A DNA stretch of 64,000 nt, from the NCBI GenBank assembly GCA_015680685.1, contig MNCI01030652.1:62950-126949 (forward strand), read 5' to 3'. The DNA is from Gnetum montanum. Lineage: Eukaryota; Streptophyta; Gnetopsida; Gnetales; Gnetaceae. Positions 33,497 through 46,480 of the stretch are shown one piece after another (within the stretch, counting starts at the first letter, position 1; the number at the start of each line of letters is the position of its first letter). The notes beneath the pieces are model-generated. The model made no database searches. It was not told the origin of the DNA and saw nothing but the letters and a program-made list of their open reading frames with translations. The position numbers were made by a program, and so were the translations under genes.

Positions 33497-36400
33497 TTAG
33501 AATGAGCTTATGTGGACTAGCTGGATGGTAGATTTGTATGACGCTAGATGGATAGGTTGCTTGGACAATGTTGGTCCTTTCCATAGGGTTTGGAACCTAG
33601 CATTTTGAGGCACATGACTAGGATTATAGTATAAAACCTTGTCACCTAGATGAATCGATACTTGACATATTTGTGCATCATGCCTATGCTTAGAGTACTT
33701 CTTATGGATTTCATTGCTCATAAGGGATATAAGCCTATTCTCCTCTAAAAGGTTAAGATTCATAAATCATTCTTTTTAGGCTACGCTCAAGTATAACTCA
33801 AGTTTACTAGCAGTAGCTAGAGTTTGTAACTTTGCCTAGATTGGAAGTGTAGGTAGTTTACTAAGACTGACTAATAGGGCGAATATCCAATGGGAAGTTT
33901 CCATGTAGTTCTATAGGTTCATAAAGCATCATTTAATATAGTGCTCCAATCTTTCCTAAATTTGCTAATCATTGTAGTTAATATTTTTGTAATTTCATGA
34001 TTAGTTACTTTAGCCTGACCATTGGCTTGGGGATGATATGGTATAGTCAGTTTATGGTTCACCGCAAGTTGTTTCATAGCTTCTTAAATGTAGCACCTGT
34101 AAAGTGTGTTTCATTGACTAAGATGAGCATTCTTGGTACTTTAAATCCATTTACCACATGTTTTTAGAAACATTTAGTAGCTATCTTTGCTATACAATCA
34201 TTCACCATAATTGCTTCTACCCACTTTATGCAGTAATCAATAATCACTATGATATAAGCTTTCTCGTTCGACATTAATGCAATGGATCCCATGAAATCAA
34301 TTCCCCATATATAAAATGGTTCTAACAACTAGATCCACTATTGTGGCCCTTCATTCTTGTTCATTATTCCTCCATCTCACTGACATCTCTCACAAGATTG
34401 GATGAAATTATGTACATCCTGAAATATGATAGGAAAGAAGTAGCCCACCATCATTAGCTTAAGTGTTGTTCTACTTCATGCATAGTGACCACGACACAGT
34501 TCTTTGTATACATCTTGTTAGACCCTCTGTTGATTTTTTTTGTAACATACCATCATACCAATATGTTAGCACATCTTGTAAAGATTTCCATTTATCTCCA
34601 TATATATTTTTACTTTATAGAGGAATTATTCTCTTTGTTTCCTACTCCACTCAATAGGAAGTTCTTATGTGGTCAAGTAGTTCATGTAATCAGTAGTCCA
34701 TGACTTCGTTGGTTCCTCTTGGTCCTGTGGTTCCCATCTTAACCTTGACAAGTGATATGCTACTACATTTTCTGTGCCTTTCTTGTCGATCATGGTGATG
34801 TCAAATTCTTGTAATATGATGAGCCATCTAACCACCCTAGGCCTCACTACAAGTTTATTCATTAGGAATCTTATTACACTATGATCTATATGGGCATAAA
34901 TGGGATACCTGAGCACATAGTCTCTAAATTTTTCTAGCACGTACAGTACTACCATAAGCTCCATTTCTATGCTAGTGTAATTAAGTTATGCCCCGGTGAT
35001 ACTTCTACTAGCATAATGTATGTAATATGGCCTTTTTTGATAATCCAGTTGCATTAGCATTGCACTTGATGCATAATTTAAAGCATTTATCATTATGTGA
35101 AAGGGATTAGACTAATCCAAAGCATAGAGCATTGGTGTTTCAAATAACATATGTTTTAAAGTCTCAACTTCCTTCTCACATTATTCTATCTACTGAAATG
35201 ATGCATCCTTCTTTGTTAATTCTACCAAAAATTTTGCTATTATTGAAAAAAAATTTATAAACCTTCTGTAATATCTCATGTGGCCTAGAAATGATCTAAC
35301 ATTTGTGATATTTTGTGGCCTTTGAATGATGTTTTGAATGACTCTGGTCTTCTCTGGATCTACCTCAATTCCCTTCTGTGATACTTTGTATCCTAGAACG
35401 ATCCAATCTTGGACTATTAGATGGCTTTTCTGCTAGTTAAGCTTAAAATTGATTTCTACACATCTTTTTAATACTTGCTCTAAATGGCCCAATGCTTGTT
35501 GGAAGTCTAGCCCGTAAGTTGAGAAATCATCCATAAATACCTTTACACCATTACCTATTTGCTTTTGGAAGATGCTCAATACTAATCTTTTCTTGTTGCA
35601 AGTGCATTGAGAAGACTAAACGGCATTTTCTTGTAGGCGAATGTTCCCTAAGGACTGGTGAATGTAGTCTTTTCTTGGTCCTCTAGTGCAATGTGAATCT
35701 AGTTATATCTGTCAAGAAAGCTATAGTACTGATGCCCTACTATGGTATCTAGGACCTGGTCAACAAATAGTAAAGGAAAATGGTCTTTGAATGTTGCAAA
35801 GTTCAACAACCAGAAATCAATACATACTATCCACTAGCTACCTTTTTTTAGAATAATCACCAAAGGGCTAACCCATTCACTATTCACAATGGGGTAGATG
35901 AATCTTACTTTTAATAATTTTTCCAACTCTTGTTCCATCACTTCTTTAAGCTTAGGATTCAACCTTCTCTGTGGCTAGAGGCATGGCTTTATAGCTAGAT
36001 TTTTGTATATCTTGTGTTGACAAATTCATGGATCAATCCCTATTATCTCATCGTAAGACCATGCAAATATTGTTGACCATTAATTAATGACCTCTAATAA
36101 TCTATTTTTCTAATATTTTTTTTTAGGTTGATATTGATGATTATTAGTTTTTTGTTATTTAGAAAAGCATATTCCAATACTATTGGTAGGACTTATAACT
36201 CCAATGGTTTTGGTTCAAACTTATCCAGGGTCTCTAGTTGTCCCCACTCAATATCTTCTTCTTAGCATGAATGTGCATAGGGGTGTTCTCTTCTGAACTA
36301 TTCTAACTTATCTATTTTCTCCATGTTGGCACTTATAATTTGACTTGTTGGTTTCATGTACATTTTATATTGTATTTCTTCATTAGTAACTAGCCACTAG

Positions 36401-36732
36401 GTGCCTTCTTACTTGGTGGTTGCTGCATATAGACATCCTTGCATAAAAAATTTCTTCTACACATCTTTTGCATGCTATGTTACTTTCTTGTTTAATGACT
36501 CATATTTGTTGCTTGCAATTTCACCCATTATTGTTGTATGCGATACATGGAACTCTACATTGTTGAATGATTTCAACTTCATCCTCCTTGAAAATCTCTA
36601 GAAAAAATCTTTGATTCCAAGCTTAACATCCACAATACTAAGCCAAGCTCTTCCCATGATGATAGGGAACTCTCCCTTATTTTCCCCACATGAATAACTA
36701 AGAAATCATAAGGATAGGATCAACCACTTATG
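33497..36732 (-). pseudogene. E2 pol remnant: protease end, RT, RNase H, integrase
   Basis: It resumes on the far side of E3 in the protease-RT linker (GEFPIIMGRAWLSIVDVKLG, about 36670-36610). RT holds KVFMDDFSTYG (about 35530), with both aspartates kept, then SHLIVQD, GIEVDPEKTRVIQ and SFLGHMRYYRRFI. RNase H (34964-34665) reads MELMVVLYVLEKFRDYVLRY, HIDHS and TENVVAYHLSRLRW. The integrase core keeps the first aspartate (WGIDFMGS, about 34290). The second position reads VNE instead of DNG, and the third GQAKVTN (E to K, 34011-34009). The C-terminal part (33763-33497) has DKVLYYNPSHVPQNARFQTLWKG. Multiple stops remove function. Confidence 0.85.
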
Positions 36733-36737
36733 GTAGT

Positions 36738-37623
36738 TGATGGATCGTGTTTTTCTATGTCTAGGATATTGGATATCTAATATCAAGAATCTGGTATCTT
36801 AGCCCCAGTATTAGAGCACAAAGTTTGATATCAAATATCTAATATTATGAAATGCATGCTTGCCTATAAATACTGCACTTGGACACATGATCATTTAATT
36901 CATTTGTCAATAAAGTAGCTAAACTATTGCAGTCTTATTTCGTAGTCTTAGAGAATAGTCAATGAGTGCCTACAATGTGGATCTAAGTTAGTTATACAAC
37001 ATCTTATTCAAGTGGCAATGTACCTAGACACATTCCATGAACGGCAATAAGATTAGGATTGATTCTTATTCAATGTAGCACTTTGACTTAGATTAGATTT
37101 AGTTTTCATGCAATTTACTTTTCATGTATTTAGTTAATATCTACGTTTCCATAAACATTAATCAATTGGTGGAATGAGCACAATAAAATTTGAGCGTAAA
37201 CATGTATTCGCTTGGTAATCCTAGCAATGCTATTGTTTTGTTCGTCTAGTAGTGTAACACTTGGTAATTTCAGTAGTGGATACATGGGTTCAAGACGTGT
37301 ACGACAAGCTGGGAATGGACACTCATCATCTATAGGCTATTTTAGCATTTATATTCCTATTGTTAATTACATTAAATAATTAATTTCTCTATAATCGTTA
37401 GGAGTAGCATAAAGTTGAAACAGCATCAACCATCATATGCCTCACCTTGGACTAAATCAGACATGACACAGCTACCACTAGTCCAAGTGGGAAGATAGCA
37501 AACTACAATCAAGGCATAATACTCTAGAGGCCACAACTAGTCCCATCCACAAAATTTAACTAGATCATGCAGAAACACTTGTGATTTGTATGATTGGGCA
37601 TAGGGGGTACCTGTCACTCATCA
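36738..37623 (+). repeat. 5' LTR of E3
   Basis: Starts TGATGGATCG and ends CACTCATCA. U3 has repeated GATATC/ATATC words (36765-36840) and TGCCTATAAATAC near 36861. R-U5 carries AATAAAG (about 36910) and the conserved family blocks. Confidence 0.88.
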
Positions 37624-37642
37624 TTGACATTGTTACCGAGGA
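37624..37642 (+). other. Decayed primer-binding site of E3
   Basis: TTGACATTGTTACCGAGGA directly after the LTR. It has the same layout as the E0 and E2 sites, with several transitions. Confidence 0.55.
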
Positions 37643-37734
37643 TGGTGCTAGTTATCTAAAATAGTTATATTATAAAAGATCATTGTAAAAATGTTACCAA
37701 TTTATCTTTTAGAAAATATTAATATTTTAAGTAC

Positions 37735-39711
37735 ACATGTATCAAATAAAACCATTTCTTCACATAGGATCCATAATGCATTATATGATGAGAACACTCT
37801 TAGGAGAAATGATGGGTTCTAAACTAAAGAGAATTGGAGTGAACAACCTCAAGCAGGAATTTCATATGCTCATTTCCACCATTGCTACACATAAGGACTA
37901 CATTCAAATAGTACAAACAATTCTATAGGAGATGGAGTAAGTCCTAGATCAAGTATGGACTTAAGGCCTAAGACCTCCTCTAAACCTAGAATAGATAAAT
38001 CAAGGGACCATGGGGAGAACTATAAGAGCAATCACGATTCTCCCAGTTCCTCATCTTCCTCTTCCTCTTCAACATCTAGTTTTAACACAAATGAACATAG
38101 GTATAGAGATAGAGCTCCACTAAGGGATCAAGATGATAATAGAAATAGAACCCAAGGGTAAGAATAAAGACATAAAAGTGAGCATAGGCAAGATCATCAA
38201 TATCAAATAAATAGAAATACAAATTTTCACCACAACATGTCTAATGAAGATGAATCCTTGTTGGCTACTAGGGGCCTAACACAGATTAGGGAGGCAATTC
38301 AAATACCCCAAAGGCATCAAAGGGATAGTTACATCAAATGGCTTGATATTGATAACATTCCTAAATTTATGGGAGGCTATAATTCTAATCCACAACATCA
38401 TTTACAGGTCTTCCATGATGCCTACACCTTGCAAAATATCAAACATAAGTGGCAAAAGCTTAAGCTCTTTCCTATGACACTAATAGACAAAGCTGAAAGT
38501 TGGTATAGATTGTTGGAACCGAATTTAATCCATTGATGGTCCACAATGCTAGAGCTTTTCAAAAAAAAAAATACCAAACCTATGCAAGAGTCTCCAACTT
38601 GAAAAAATAAATCCAAGGATGGAAGTAATAAAAACATGAATCTCATGATGTGGCTTTGGATAGATACTATTCTCTACTACATAGATGTCCTGGCCATGAT
38701 TTCTCTTAAAAAGAGCAACTTTTCCACATCATAGATGAGCTTCGTCATCAAACAAGGGAGACCCTTGGGATTTATGACCAAGGTTGATTATACAAAGGCT
38801 AATTAAGTATTTCGCAAAAGAAGAATGAGAGCTATGTAAATGAGTGAATGTAGAGGAATATAACTAGGATCCAACTCTTCAAAAGAAGAGGGTCCATATC
38901 TATGATGAGGTAAAAGAGGCAATTCTCAATAAGGTGATTTCACAATATCAATACAAAAGTCTATCAATGACCTTGAAGCAAGGTTAGATAAGGTGTGGAA
39001 GTTGATGAATGACAAAGTTACAACTTATGTACAAATTGTAGAGGAGAAGATAACACAAAAAGATTCAAGTGATAAAAATAAGAAGAGGAAAAGAACCAAA
39101 AAACTAGTAGGAATACTTATAAAAAAAAGGAAAAATGGCTATAGTTGAAGAGGCTATAGACTCAACCACAAAAGATGATCATGGATGTGACATCTACCTA
39201 TATGACCATCCAAAGGGCTATTGCCCAATCATGTTACATCTACATGAGTATTGGACTTTTTCTTTGAATCCCAAGTTCATACAAAAGAAAATGCCTAGGA
39301 AATTACCTTACTCACAAAGTAATTATAGACAGTCCTACAACCAACTGTAGTATCCTAGTGGGACTTATTATCATCCTTAAAACTACTATCAAATTTAGTG
39401 GAAAACCCCACAGTCATGGAAGAGGCCATCATCAAACTAGCACTACCCTCACTGCTAGCTAGACCTGTATGGATATTATCTTCAACAACTTATTTCCATG
39501 CCTGGTTCTACTTCCTCTACCTCAAATCACTACTACCACTCTCCTAAATATCATCAACCCGCAACATCTTTTGAAGGATCACCGCCTCATGCCTCTCATC
39601 CTCTATCATATCCTCAATATTCTCATACTTTCCTTCACCATATGTCACTGCCAACAATACAAGAAGGTTCAGCACCATAACATCAATGAAAGAATGTCAC
39701 TTGTGTTGTGA
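37735..39711 (+). pseudogene. Gag remnant of E3
   Basis: Better preserved than most copies. A Ser-rich linker (nine serines in a row near 38040-38070) and an Arg/Asp-rich segment lead to the gag core at 38237-38536: YIKWLDIDNIPKFMGGYNSN, then HLQVFHDAYTLQNIKHKWQ and LIDKAESWYRLLEPN. This matches the classical retrotransposon gag pattern (F-x-G, then A-x-x-WY). Further on, GCDIYLYDHPKGYCPIM (about 39190) is shared with E4. A Tyr/Gln/His/Pro-rich tail follows to about 39700. Relative conservation of gag in an element without pol fits a non-autonomous partner whose capsid was still used, but that is inference. Confidence 0.75.
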
Positions 39712-39829
39712 ACATACATGAAATGATAATGCTAGTAGATCTCAACCACAACCTCAAAAACATCCCTTCTTTAGGAAAGTTCCCACACGTGAGCACAAAA
39801 CTCATATACCTACTAGCACATCAAAACCA

Positions 39830-40430
39830 ACATAAGGCCAATCTGGTGAACACCCTTCCTCACTAAAACAATGTCTCCTAATCATACGCAAAAGCTAACA
39901 ACCATCACCACTTCAACATAAGATGTAAATGATAAACTTATTATTGTCGAGAGACAGAAACCTCCATGCATCACCAATAATGATAAAGGATGTAGTTGTG
40001 GGTCAGAAGTTCAAAATATTAACACAACCCAAAACCAAACTAAAGAACAAATATGTGAGCAAAAACCAGTCTACATAGTAGCCACTAAACCAAAAGACAT
40101 CTAGTGGTTTGAAAATGAGAATATAAAACTGTTTTAAAGATGCATGGAATTAACTGATCTACTTATTAGTTCTAGACTTAAGAAAACAAACCAAACATAC
40201 GACTTAGACATAGAAATATTACACTCTAATTATACACCAGAAAAGGATATTAAACACAAAGACCTGGGAATTAAAATAGAAAATCAAGAAGCAGAGGCAA
40301 ACACATCTAAACCTCCTAAAACAAAAATACCTTCAAGTATCATTGAAGAAACATCTTCGAATGATCCAAACAAGACTATCACCAATATTACATGTGCTAT
40401 AACATGATTAATTAAATTAGTAATTGTGAT
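39830..40430 (+). pseudogene. Unassigned coding-like segment in the pol position of E3
   Basis: A stretch with few stops (87 open codons at 40144-40407) rich in Lys, Glu, Asn, Thr and Ile. It lies where E2 and E4 have protease. No protease motif and no match to the other copies was recognised. It ends just before the post-integrase homology that begins near 40440. It may be gag-protease linker sequence or lineage-specific. Confidence 0.4.
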
Positions 40431-42592
40431 AGATGGGAAATCGGAGGTGTATAACTAGGGGATTATGTGGTCAATCTCTCGAATGTGTGGCCATAAGATT
40501 ACTCATGGGAGAGATGATCCATCCTAGTTCAAGAACTAATAAGTGTTTTTTTTATCTTTTTGTTTTAAAACTTTTTTATCATTTTCTTATTTCTTCCAAA
40601 ATTTTTCGATTCTTAATATGTTTTTCATTTCTTGATATTTCTGTTTTCTTGAGTCATTTTCTTTATGTTTTATGAATGTATTTTAAGTTTTCATTAATAA
40701 AATTGACAAGTCATGACATAGAAGTCAACGTTATGTGTTGGTTTTTATTCTATACTATCAATATGATTAGGTAAGTAATTGTGTAAAGTAGTGAGACCAC
40801 CTCATCCATCCCTGTAGTTCTCTAAACAAAAGGTCTCTATCATGGAAACAATTGGTTCTTCTTTCATGAAACTAAAACTAATGGATGATCATTGTACCTT
40901 AAAGAAAGAGGGAATACCCAAGTGGGAATGGAAAAGGGTGTGACCTTAAGGGAACTTTTTGGGTTCTTTTCTTGACTTCCCTCATGTGCTTTATGACTTC
41001 TCTAGGAATGTACCATCACTCCCCCATCGACCAATAATAGGAAGCTAAAAGTCTTTACATGGTGTGGTTCCCATCTAAAATCATAAAAATCTAAAATCTA
41101 AAAAAACAAAAAACAATGGGAATTCAAAGAACAAAGACATGTTACCCACTCCTAAAGGCATCCCTCTATCTAAGGCCCTTTCTTCCATCTTCTCTTTTCT
41201 TCTCTTTTTGGAGTGATGATTGTTCTTTGTGGTGGCTGTGGACTCATGATGATTGGCAGGAAAGAACACATCAATGCAAGGTCACTGTTCATGATATGGA
41301 CTTGGTCTTAACTTGGATGGATAGGTATGCTAGTCATTTTAATCACACTGACACAACAACCTATTATCGACATGGTAAAGCACCTTACATTCCTATCTCT
41401 ATAATCCATTCTAATCCCATTATTCACCTCACTACTGCATACGATTATGAGCCTTTTGGTTTTGTGTAGTACAATGTAACATCCTAACCATGGTAGTTGT
41501 ATGTTGTTTTAAATAAAGACATTGTCTACATTTAACTTCTTGGTTGCCCACAGACATCTATAGAAGTCAGTATGAAAGGCCATTATGTCAAGAGCCTGGT
41601 TTGGGGAGGATCCACTTACATAACTTGTGTTGATCATGGCTTTGAACTAACCTTCATATCTTCTTGAACATCAGTGATGGTTTCTCTGAATTTATGCATA
41701 ATTTTGGGGTTACTTCTCATCCATTTCAATAATTTTTCTTACTTTTCTATTTCCATATCCATTCATATTTCTTGGCCATCTTTTGAATCAAACCTTTGAT
41801 TTCAATTGTTCAAGAACTTGTACATGTCTAAAGTTACATTCATTAGTCATGGGGGCTAGGGATGTCTACTTTGAAATTTTTTTGAAATTTTTGAAATTTT
41901 TCCAACATCCTATTTTCAAACATCATGGTAACTAATAGTAATTGATCAAAATAATGTAAATATCTTGATGATTTTAGTTAACTCATAGCCTTGGGCATAG
42001 TACATTGTAATCAGCTTGTGCTTAAATGCAAACTAAGGGATTTAAAAAGGGTTAATAATTAAGGAAAATTTACCAAAACTAATGTTGATCCTTTGGTGAC
42101 TACAAGTGATGCTAAAAAGGATGTCTAAGGAAGAAGGCCTTTTGCTAGGCACGAAAATAAAGCCAAGAGAGGAACAACAAAGGATATGCCCATGGATAAA
42201 TTGTGATACATACAGGATCACAACTCAAACATCGCATGTTTGCTAGATCCCTTGGACAATGAGATGAATTTTTACTCCATATTTTAAGAATTTTTTACAT
42301 ACCTAGAGAAGCATCGACATAAAAATTAAGGTTGGAAGTTTGCCACCACTAGCGGTAATAAGAAGAATCATCTTTAGCATATTTTTGAAGACCTTTGCAA
42401 ATTTTGTAATCCTCAATGTTTATCTGGTCTTTTTATCACTTTGTCATTTTGTCTACATCCACTTGAATAAAATTTTATAATGCAACACTTAGAGTCACTT
42501 AGTACTTAAAGTCAGTCAATAATCCCATACCTTTCTAATATTTTGTGAGGAACTTATTCCTCCTTTTATTCTCTTGAGGACATGTTTTCATT
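40431..42592 (+). other. Non-coding spacer of E3
   Basis: From about 40480 ('ctcatgggagagatgatccatcc') it aligns with the region after integrase in E4 (61640) and E1 (5350). The segment before the polypurine tract (42380-42592) aligns with E1 10250-10505. The third ORF and its upstream block are absent. No gene seen. Confidence 0.6.
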
Positions 42593-42606
42593 CAGTCATG
42601 GGGGTA
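42593..42606 (+). other. Polypurine tract of E3
   Basis: CAGTCATGGGGGTA immediately before the 3' LTR, nearly identical to E1. Confidence 0.8.
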
Positions 42607-43501
42607 TGATGAATTATGTTTTTCTATGGGTGGTGTATTGGGTATCCAATATCAAATATCCAATATCGAGGATATGATATCTTAGACTTGATATCGGAGC
42701 ACAAGGTTCAATATCGGATATTCGATATCACGGGATGCATGCTTGCCTATAAATATAGCACTTGGATGCACAATCATTCAATTCTTTTATCAATAAAGTA
42801 GAAAAACTCTTGCAGTTTTATTTCATAGTCTTAGAGAATAGTCAATGAGTGTCCACAATGTGGATCAAAGTTAGTTATAAGATGTTTTATTTGAGTGCCA
42901 ATGTACCTAGACACATTTCCTGAATGGCAATAAGATCAAGATTGATTCTTATTCATTGTAGCACCTTGACTTAGATTAGATTTACTTTCCATGCAATTTA
43001 CTTTTCATGTATTTAGTTAATATCTACATTTCCATGCACATTAATCAATTGGTAGAATGAGCATGACTAGTTTTAAGCATAAACATGTATTCACTTGGTA
43101 ATCCCAATAATCACACTATTGCTTGGTTCACCCAGTAGTGTAACACTTGGTAATTCTAGTAGTGGTTGCATGGGTTCAAGACATGTATGGCAAGCTAGGA
43201 ATAGACACTCATCACTTGTAGGCTAGTTTAGCATTTATCTTCCTATTGTTAATTATATTAAATAATTAATTTTTCTATAATCTTTAGAAGTAGCAGAAAT
43301 TTGAAATACATCAACCATCATATGCCTCACCTTGAACTAAATCATACATGACAAAGCTACCACTAGTCCAAGTGGGAAAATAGGGATCAAGGCATAACAA
43401 TCTAAATGCCACAACTAGTCCCATCCATAGAATTTGACTGGATTATGTGTGAATGCTTATGATTCATATGGTTGGGCATAGGAAATACCTATTTCTCATC
43501 A
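42607..43501 (+). repeat. 3' LTR of E3
   Basis: TGATGAATTATG to TTCTCATCA. It aligns end to end with 36738-37623. U3 has many ATATC words (42645-42735) and TGCCTATAAATATAGC near 42745. Confidence 0.88.
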
Positions 43502-43506
43502 ATAGC

Positions 43507-43926
43507 GATGACATTATCTACCTGTCCTAGTGAAACCATGATTAACTAATCTACAAGTTCTAATTAGATATTACTTTTCTTTAGTGGTGGAAGATTCTAG
43601 GCCTTATACATGTCTTATGAAATTAAGTTCACTCTTGATCCAAAATCAAGTAGAGCCTTGAATGGTTTGTCACCTACTATTTGGAGATATATCAAGGCAC
43701 TTCCTGGATCTCTTCTTTTCTGGGAAAGTGCTCCTACCTTGATCCAATGTGTGACAGTTTGGGTAAGCATAACAATGGTTAGGTTTGAATTAGTAGAAGA
43801 TGGAAGCTTAGTATTCCTTAGAGGAGTGTGCGTAGATGGGGTTGAAGTAGATGGATTCCCCATCCTTTGAACCTTTTCTAGAGTTGTTCGAAAGAACAAA
43901 TATTTCCTAGATTGAGGTTCATTCAT
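43507..43926 (-). pseudogene. Aspartic protease remnant of E2
   Basis: Retroelement protease that would mature Gag-Pol. The frame reads ALIYLQIVGDKPFKALLDFG followed by SRVNLIS (about 43690-43620). The active-site triplet D-S/T-G with its hydrophobic context appears here as DFGSRVNLI; related copies have DLGAS, or NLGSS in E4. E3 interrupts the remainder at 43501. Confidence 0.75.
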
Positions 43927-44199
43927 TATTACCTCCTCCTACATGTTTGCTACCCTTGTTGAATTCTTCTACTATGATTGTAATGGCAGCTTTTCTTGCA
44001 TTATTGGTGGTGCCACTAGTGGTAAAGGATTGGAAGGTTGACTTGATGGGCTAACTGCTAGTTAATGTACGTATAGATTGGAATCCATCCTTGGAGTGGT
44101 AAATCTATAATACTTCGGTGGATAGTACTAAGAAGAAGTCTAAACTAAAAACATTCCTTGGAGAGATTGGACATTATACATAATATCCATAAGGATCTG

Positions 44200-46330
44200 G
44201 TCACCTATATGGATATTTTTGCCTTAGTGGTGGCATTGTCCATGCTTGTGGGTGTTGTCATTACTATTGGTATTGCTCCTACAGTTGAGGGTAAGCTCTA
44301 CTTGAATAGTAGGTTGGTTGGAAGGGTTGCTAAAAATTACCTTAAGGGTATGATAACTATCTAAGCATCTACTTTTTAAAAAATTTTGGATTGAGTGCAT
44401 ATGCCCCAAACTCTTGCAAGTGGGCCATAATAAGTCAACATCCCTTAGGATGTTCATACTAACACACACTAACACAATTTGCATCATTTCTCATCTTTTG
44501 AACTTGAGTTAGTACATTCTTCAACCAAAGAAACTTTTCCTTTCTACTTATAATTGTCTCATCCATAGTCTCTTCTCATCTTCTTATCTTTTCCTTTATT
44601 GAGTGCTTTTTCAATTCTTTCTTCTATGATCTTTAGGGTTATCGCAAACTTCTCATCCACTAAGTTCAACATCTTCTCTACCTTTGTTGCTATATCATTG
44701 GCAAATTTTTGGATGGGTAGAGTTTTCTTTTGAATCACATCTTCCAAGGTCTCTTCTTCCTACTTGTCGCACATTCATACATCTCATTTCCTAATTGATG
44801 AATCTTAGTTATACTTTTCAGCTAATTTTCTCTTTTTCAACCTACCTTTCTCCATTTCCACTTAGTATATTGACCTCTAAATCTGATGGACAGTCATCTC
44901 TGATAGTCTTTCTTGGTCATAGACCCCAAGGGTTACTATAGTTTTATTCCTTATCCCATTGATAGCATGCCTAAGTTGTTCCCTTTGCAAGAATCCATGG
45001 CTTAGGCATCTATGTAGAAGATAGTAGTATCTTCCCATTGCTACATCAAGGTATTCATGTGTCCCTGGCTTCCATCCCTAGATTTTCTTTCTAAGGTTAG
45101 ACACTTTTGCATTAGTTTGATATTTATCATTAAAGAGCTCAAGCATAGTACTCCATCTCCTAATTGATTTAGGTTCTAGTGATCTATACCAACTCTCAAC
45201 CTCTTTGATGAGTATCCTAGGAAACAACTTGAGATTTTGCTAATCACTTTTAATATTCCAGAGGACATAGGCATCATGGAATGCTTGAAGGTGGTGTTGT
45301 GGATCTACATTATATCCACCTTAAAATTTATAAGTGTTATTTATATCTAGTTGCTTAATGCAACTATCCCTAATATTGCTTGTTAGAATATATACTACTT
45401 CCCTAATATTTATCATGCTTCAGGTGGCTAGTAAGAGTTCTTCATAGTTGTTGAGGTTGTAACCTCTATTATAGTGGTGACCCCTTTGATGCTCATAATG
45501 CTTTATATCCTTGTGCCTATTTCTATCCCTTCATCTTTCATAAGCGTTCTTTTCATCACTAGGGTACCTTCTTCTGTGCTCCTCTCTCTCATAATCTCTT
45601 TACCTATCTCTATCATGGTTTCTTAATCTATCTTCCTTCTTGTCAGACTCCACAAATGAACATGAGGAGTAGATGAAGTAGTTGGAGAATGATGCCAGTT
45701 GGTTCTTCTTCTGTGACTTCATGATTCATCCTCTTTTGATTTAAAATAAGCTCTAGGCCTTAATCTTTGACTGGGTCTGAATTCTTTTGTATCCCTTCCA
45801 AGGTCCTTTGCAAGAGTTGACTTTAGCTTGGTGTCAACAAGGTCTTCAATATGTATTACCAGTGTGTGGAAGTAAGTTCCATGAGTTTGATAAAAACTTT
45901 AGGCTTAGAGTAAGGCATCTTGTATTTCTTCCAAGACAACTATCTAAGGTACCTTCTTTCCATTGTCATGTTCATGCTAGGCTTCAATGATGGCATCCCT
46001 TCTTGCCTAAGCATTCGTTGGTTGAAATGTCCTTATCATGTTCTTTGCAACTTGATAGCTCTCTTGTCCATGACTTAGGTTGGCCTTCATGAGGGTTGCC
46101 TAGAACATCAATGGAATGGAATGTTCTAGTGGCAAAACTATGTTGCCCTATAAGTCTCTCCATCTCAGTTGTTCATCCTGGTAAAGAATAAATGTAAAAT
46201 CAGGATCTTATGGATCAACATCAAAATAAGTAATTCTTGTATGCATCAATGCACTCCAGTCCTCTTCATCATGTGTTCTATTATGATTTCTTTGAACTTC
46301 TTTGATAGGTGATTTCTCTTCTAAGTGTGA
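44200..46330 (-). pseudogene. Gag remnant of E2
   Basis: In element order: an Arg/Glu/His-rich stretch (EREEHRRRYPSDEKNAYER, about 45590-45530); the core SCIKQLDINN, HHLQAFHDAYVLWNIKSD, FPRILIKEVESWYRSLEPKS and RRWSTMLELFNDKYQTNAKV (about 45370-45110); MGRYYYLLHRCLSHGF; and a coiled region around EDVIQKKTLPIQKFANDIAT and EERIEKALNKGKDKK (44747-44560). The order matches E4. The frame is broken at several places, including the zinc-knuckle region, which I could not identify. Confidence 0.75.
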
Positions 46331-46460
46331 AATCCATGTTATGTGTTTGATGCTTAGTTGTGTGTCTATGTATTAAGATTGATTAAGAATATAAAGGATA
46401 GACTTTTGTGGATTGATACAATGAACTTTATAAGATCAACTACTCAATAAACATGGACAC

Positions 46461-46480
46461 ATCCCTAGTAATGGTGCCAA
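46461..46480 (-). other. Primer-binding site of E2
   Basis: TTGGCACCATTACTAGGGAT right after the 5' LTR, matching the E0 site except for two transitions. Confidence 0.75.

Larger units (their letters stand above)
36738..43501 (+). mobile_element. E3: pol-less Athila-type element nested in E2
   Basis: Two similar LTRs (36738-37623, 42607-43501) in the same direction flank a decayed primer-binding site, a gag remnant, an unassigned segment, the family's post-integrase spacer and a polypurine tract. No protease, RT, RNase H or integrase remnant is found. It sits in E2's protease-RT linker. The flanks GTAGT (36733-36737) and ATAGC (43502-43506) fit a 5-bp duplication with two transitions. Removing E3 plus one such copy keeps E2's frame in register with E4. 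Confidence 0.85.

Noticed and set aside
43610-43870. 86-codon plus-strand open frame
   Set aside because: Antisense to E2's protease remnant.
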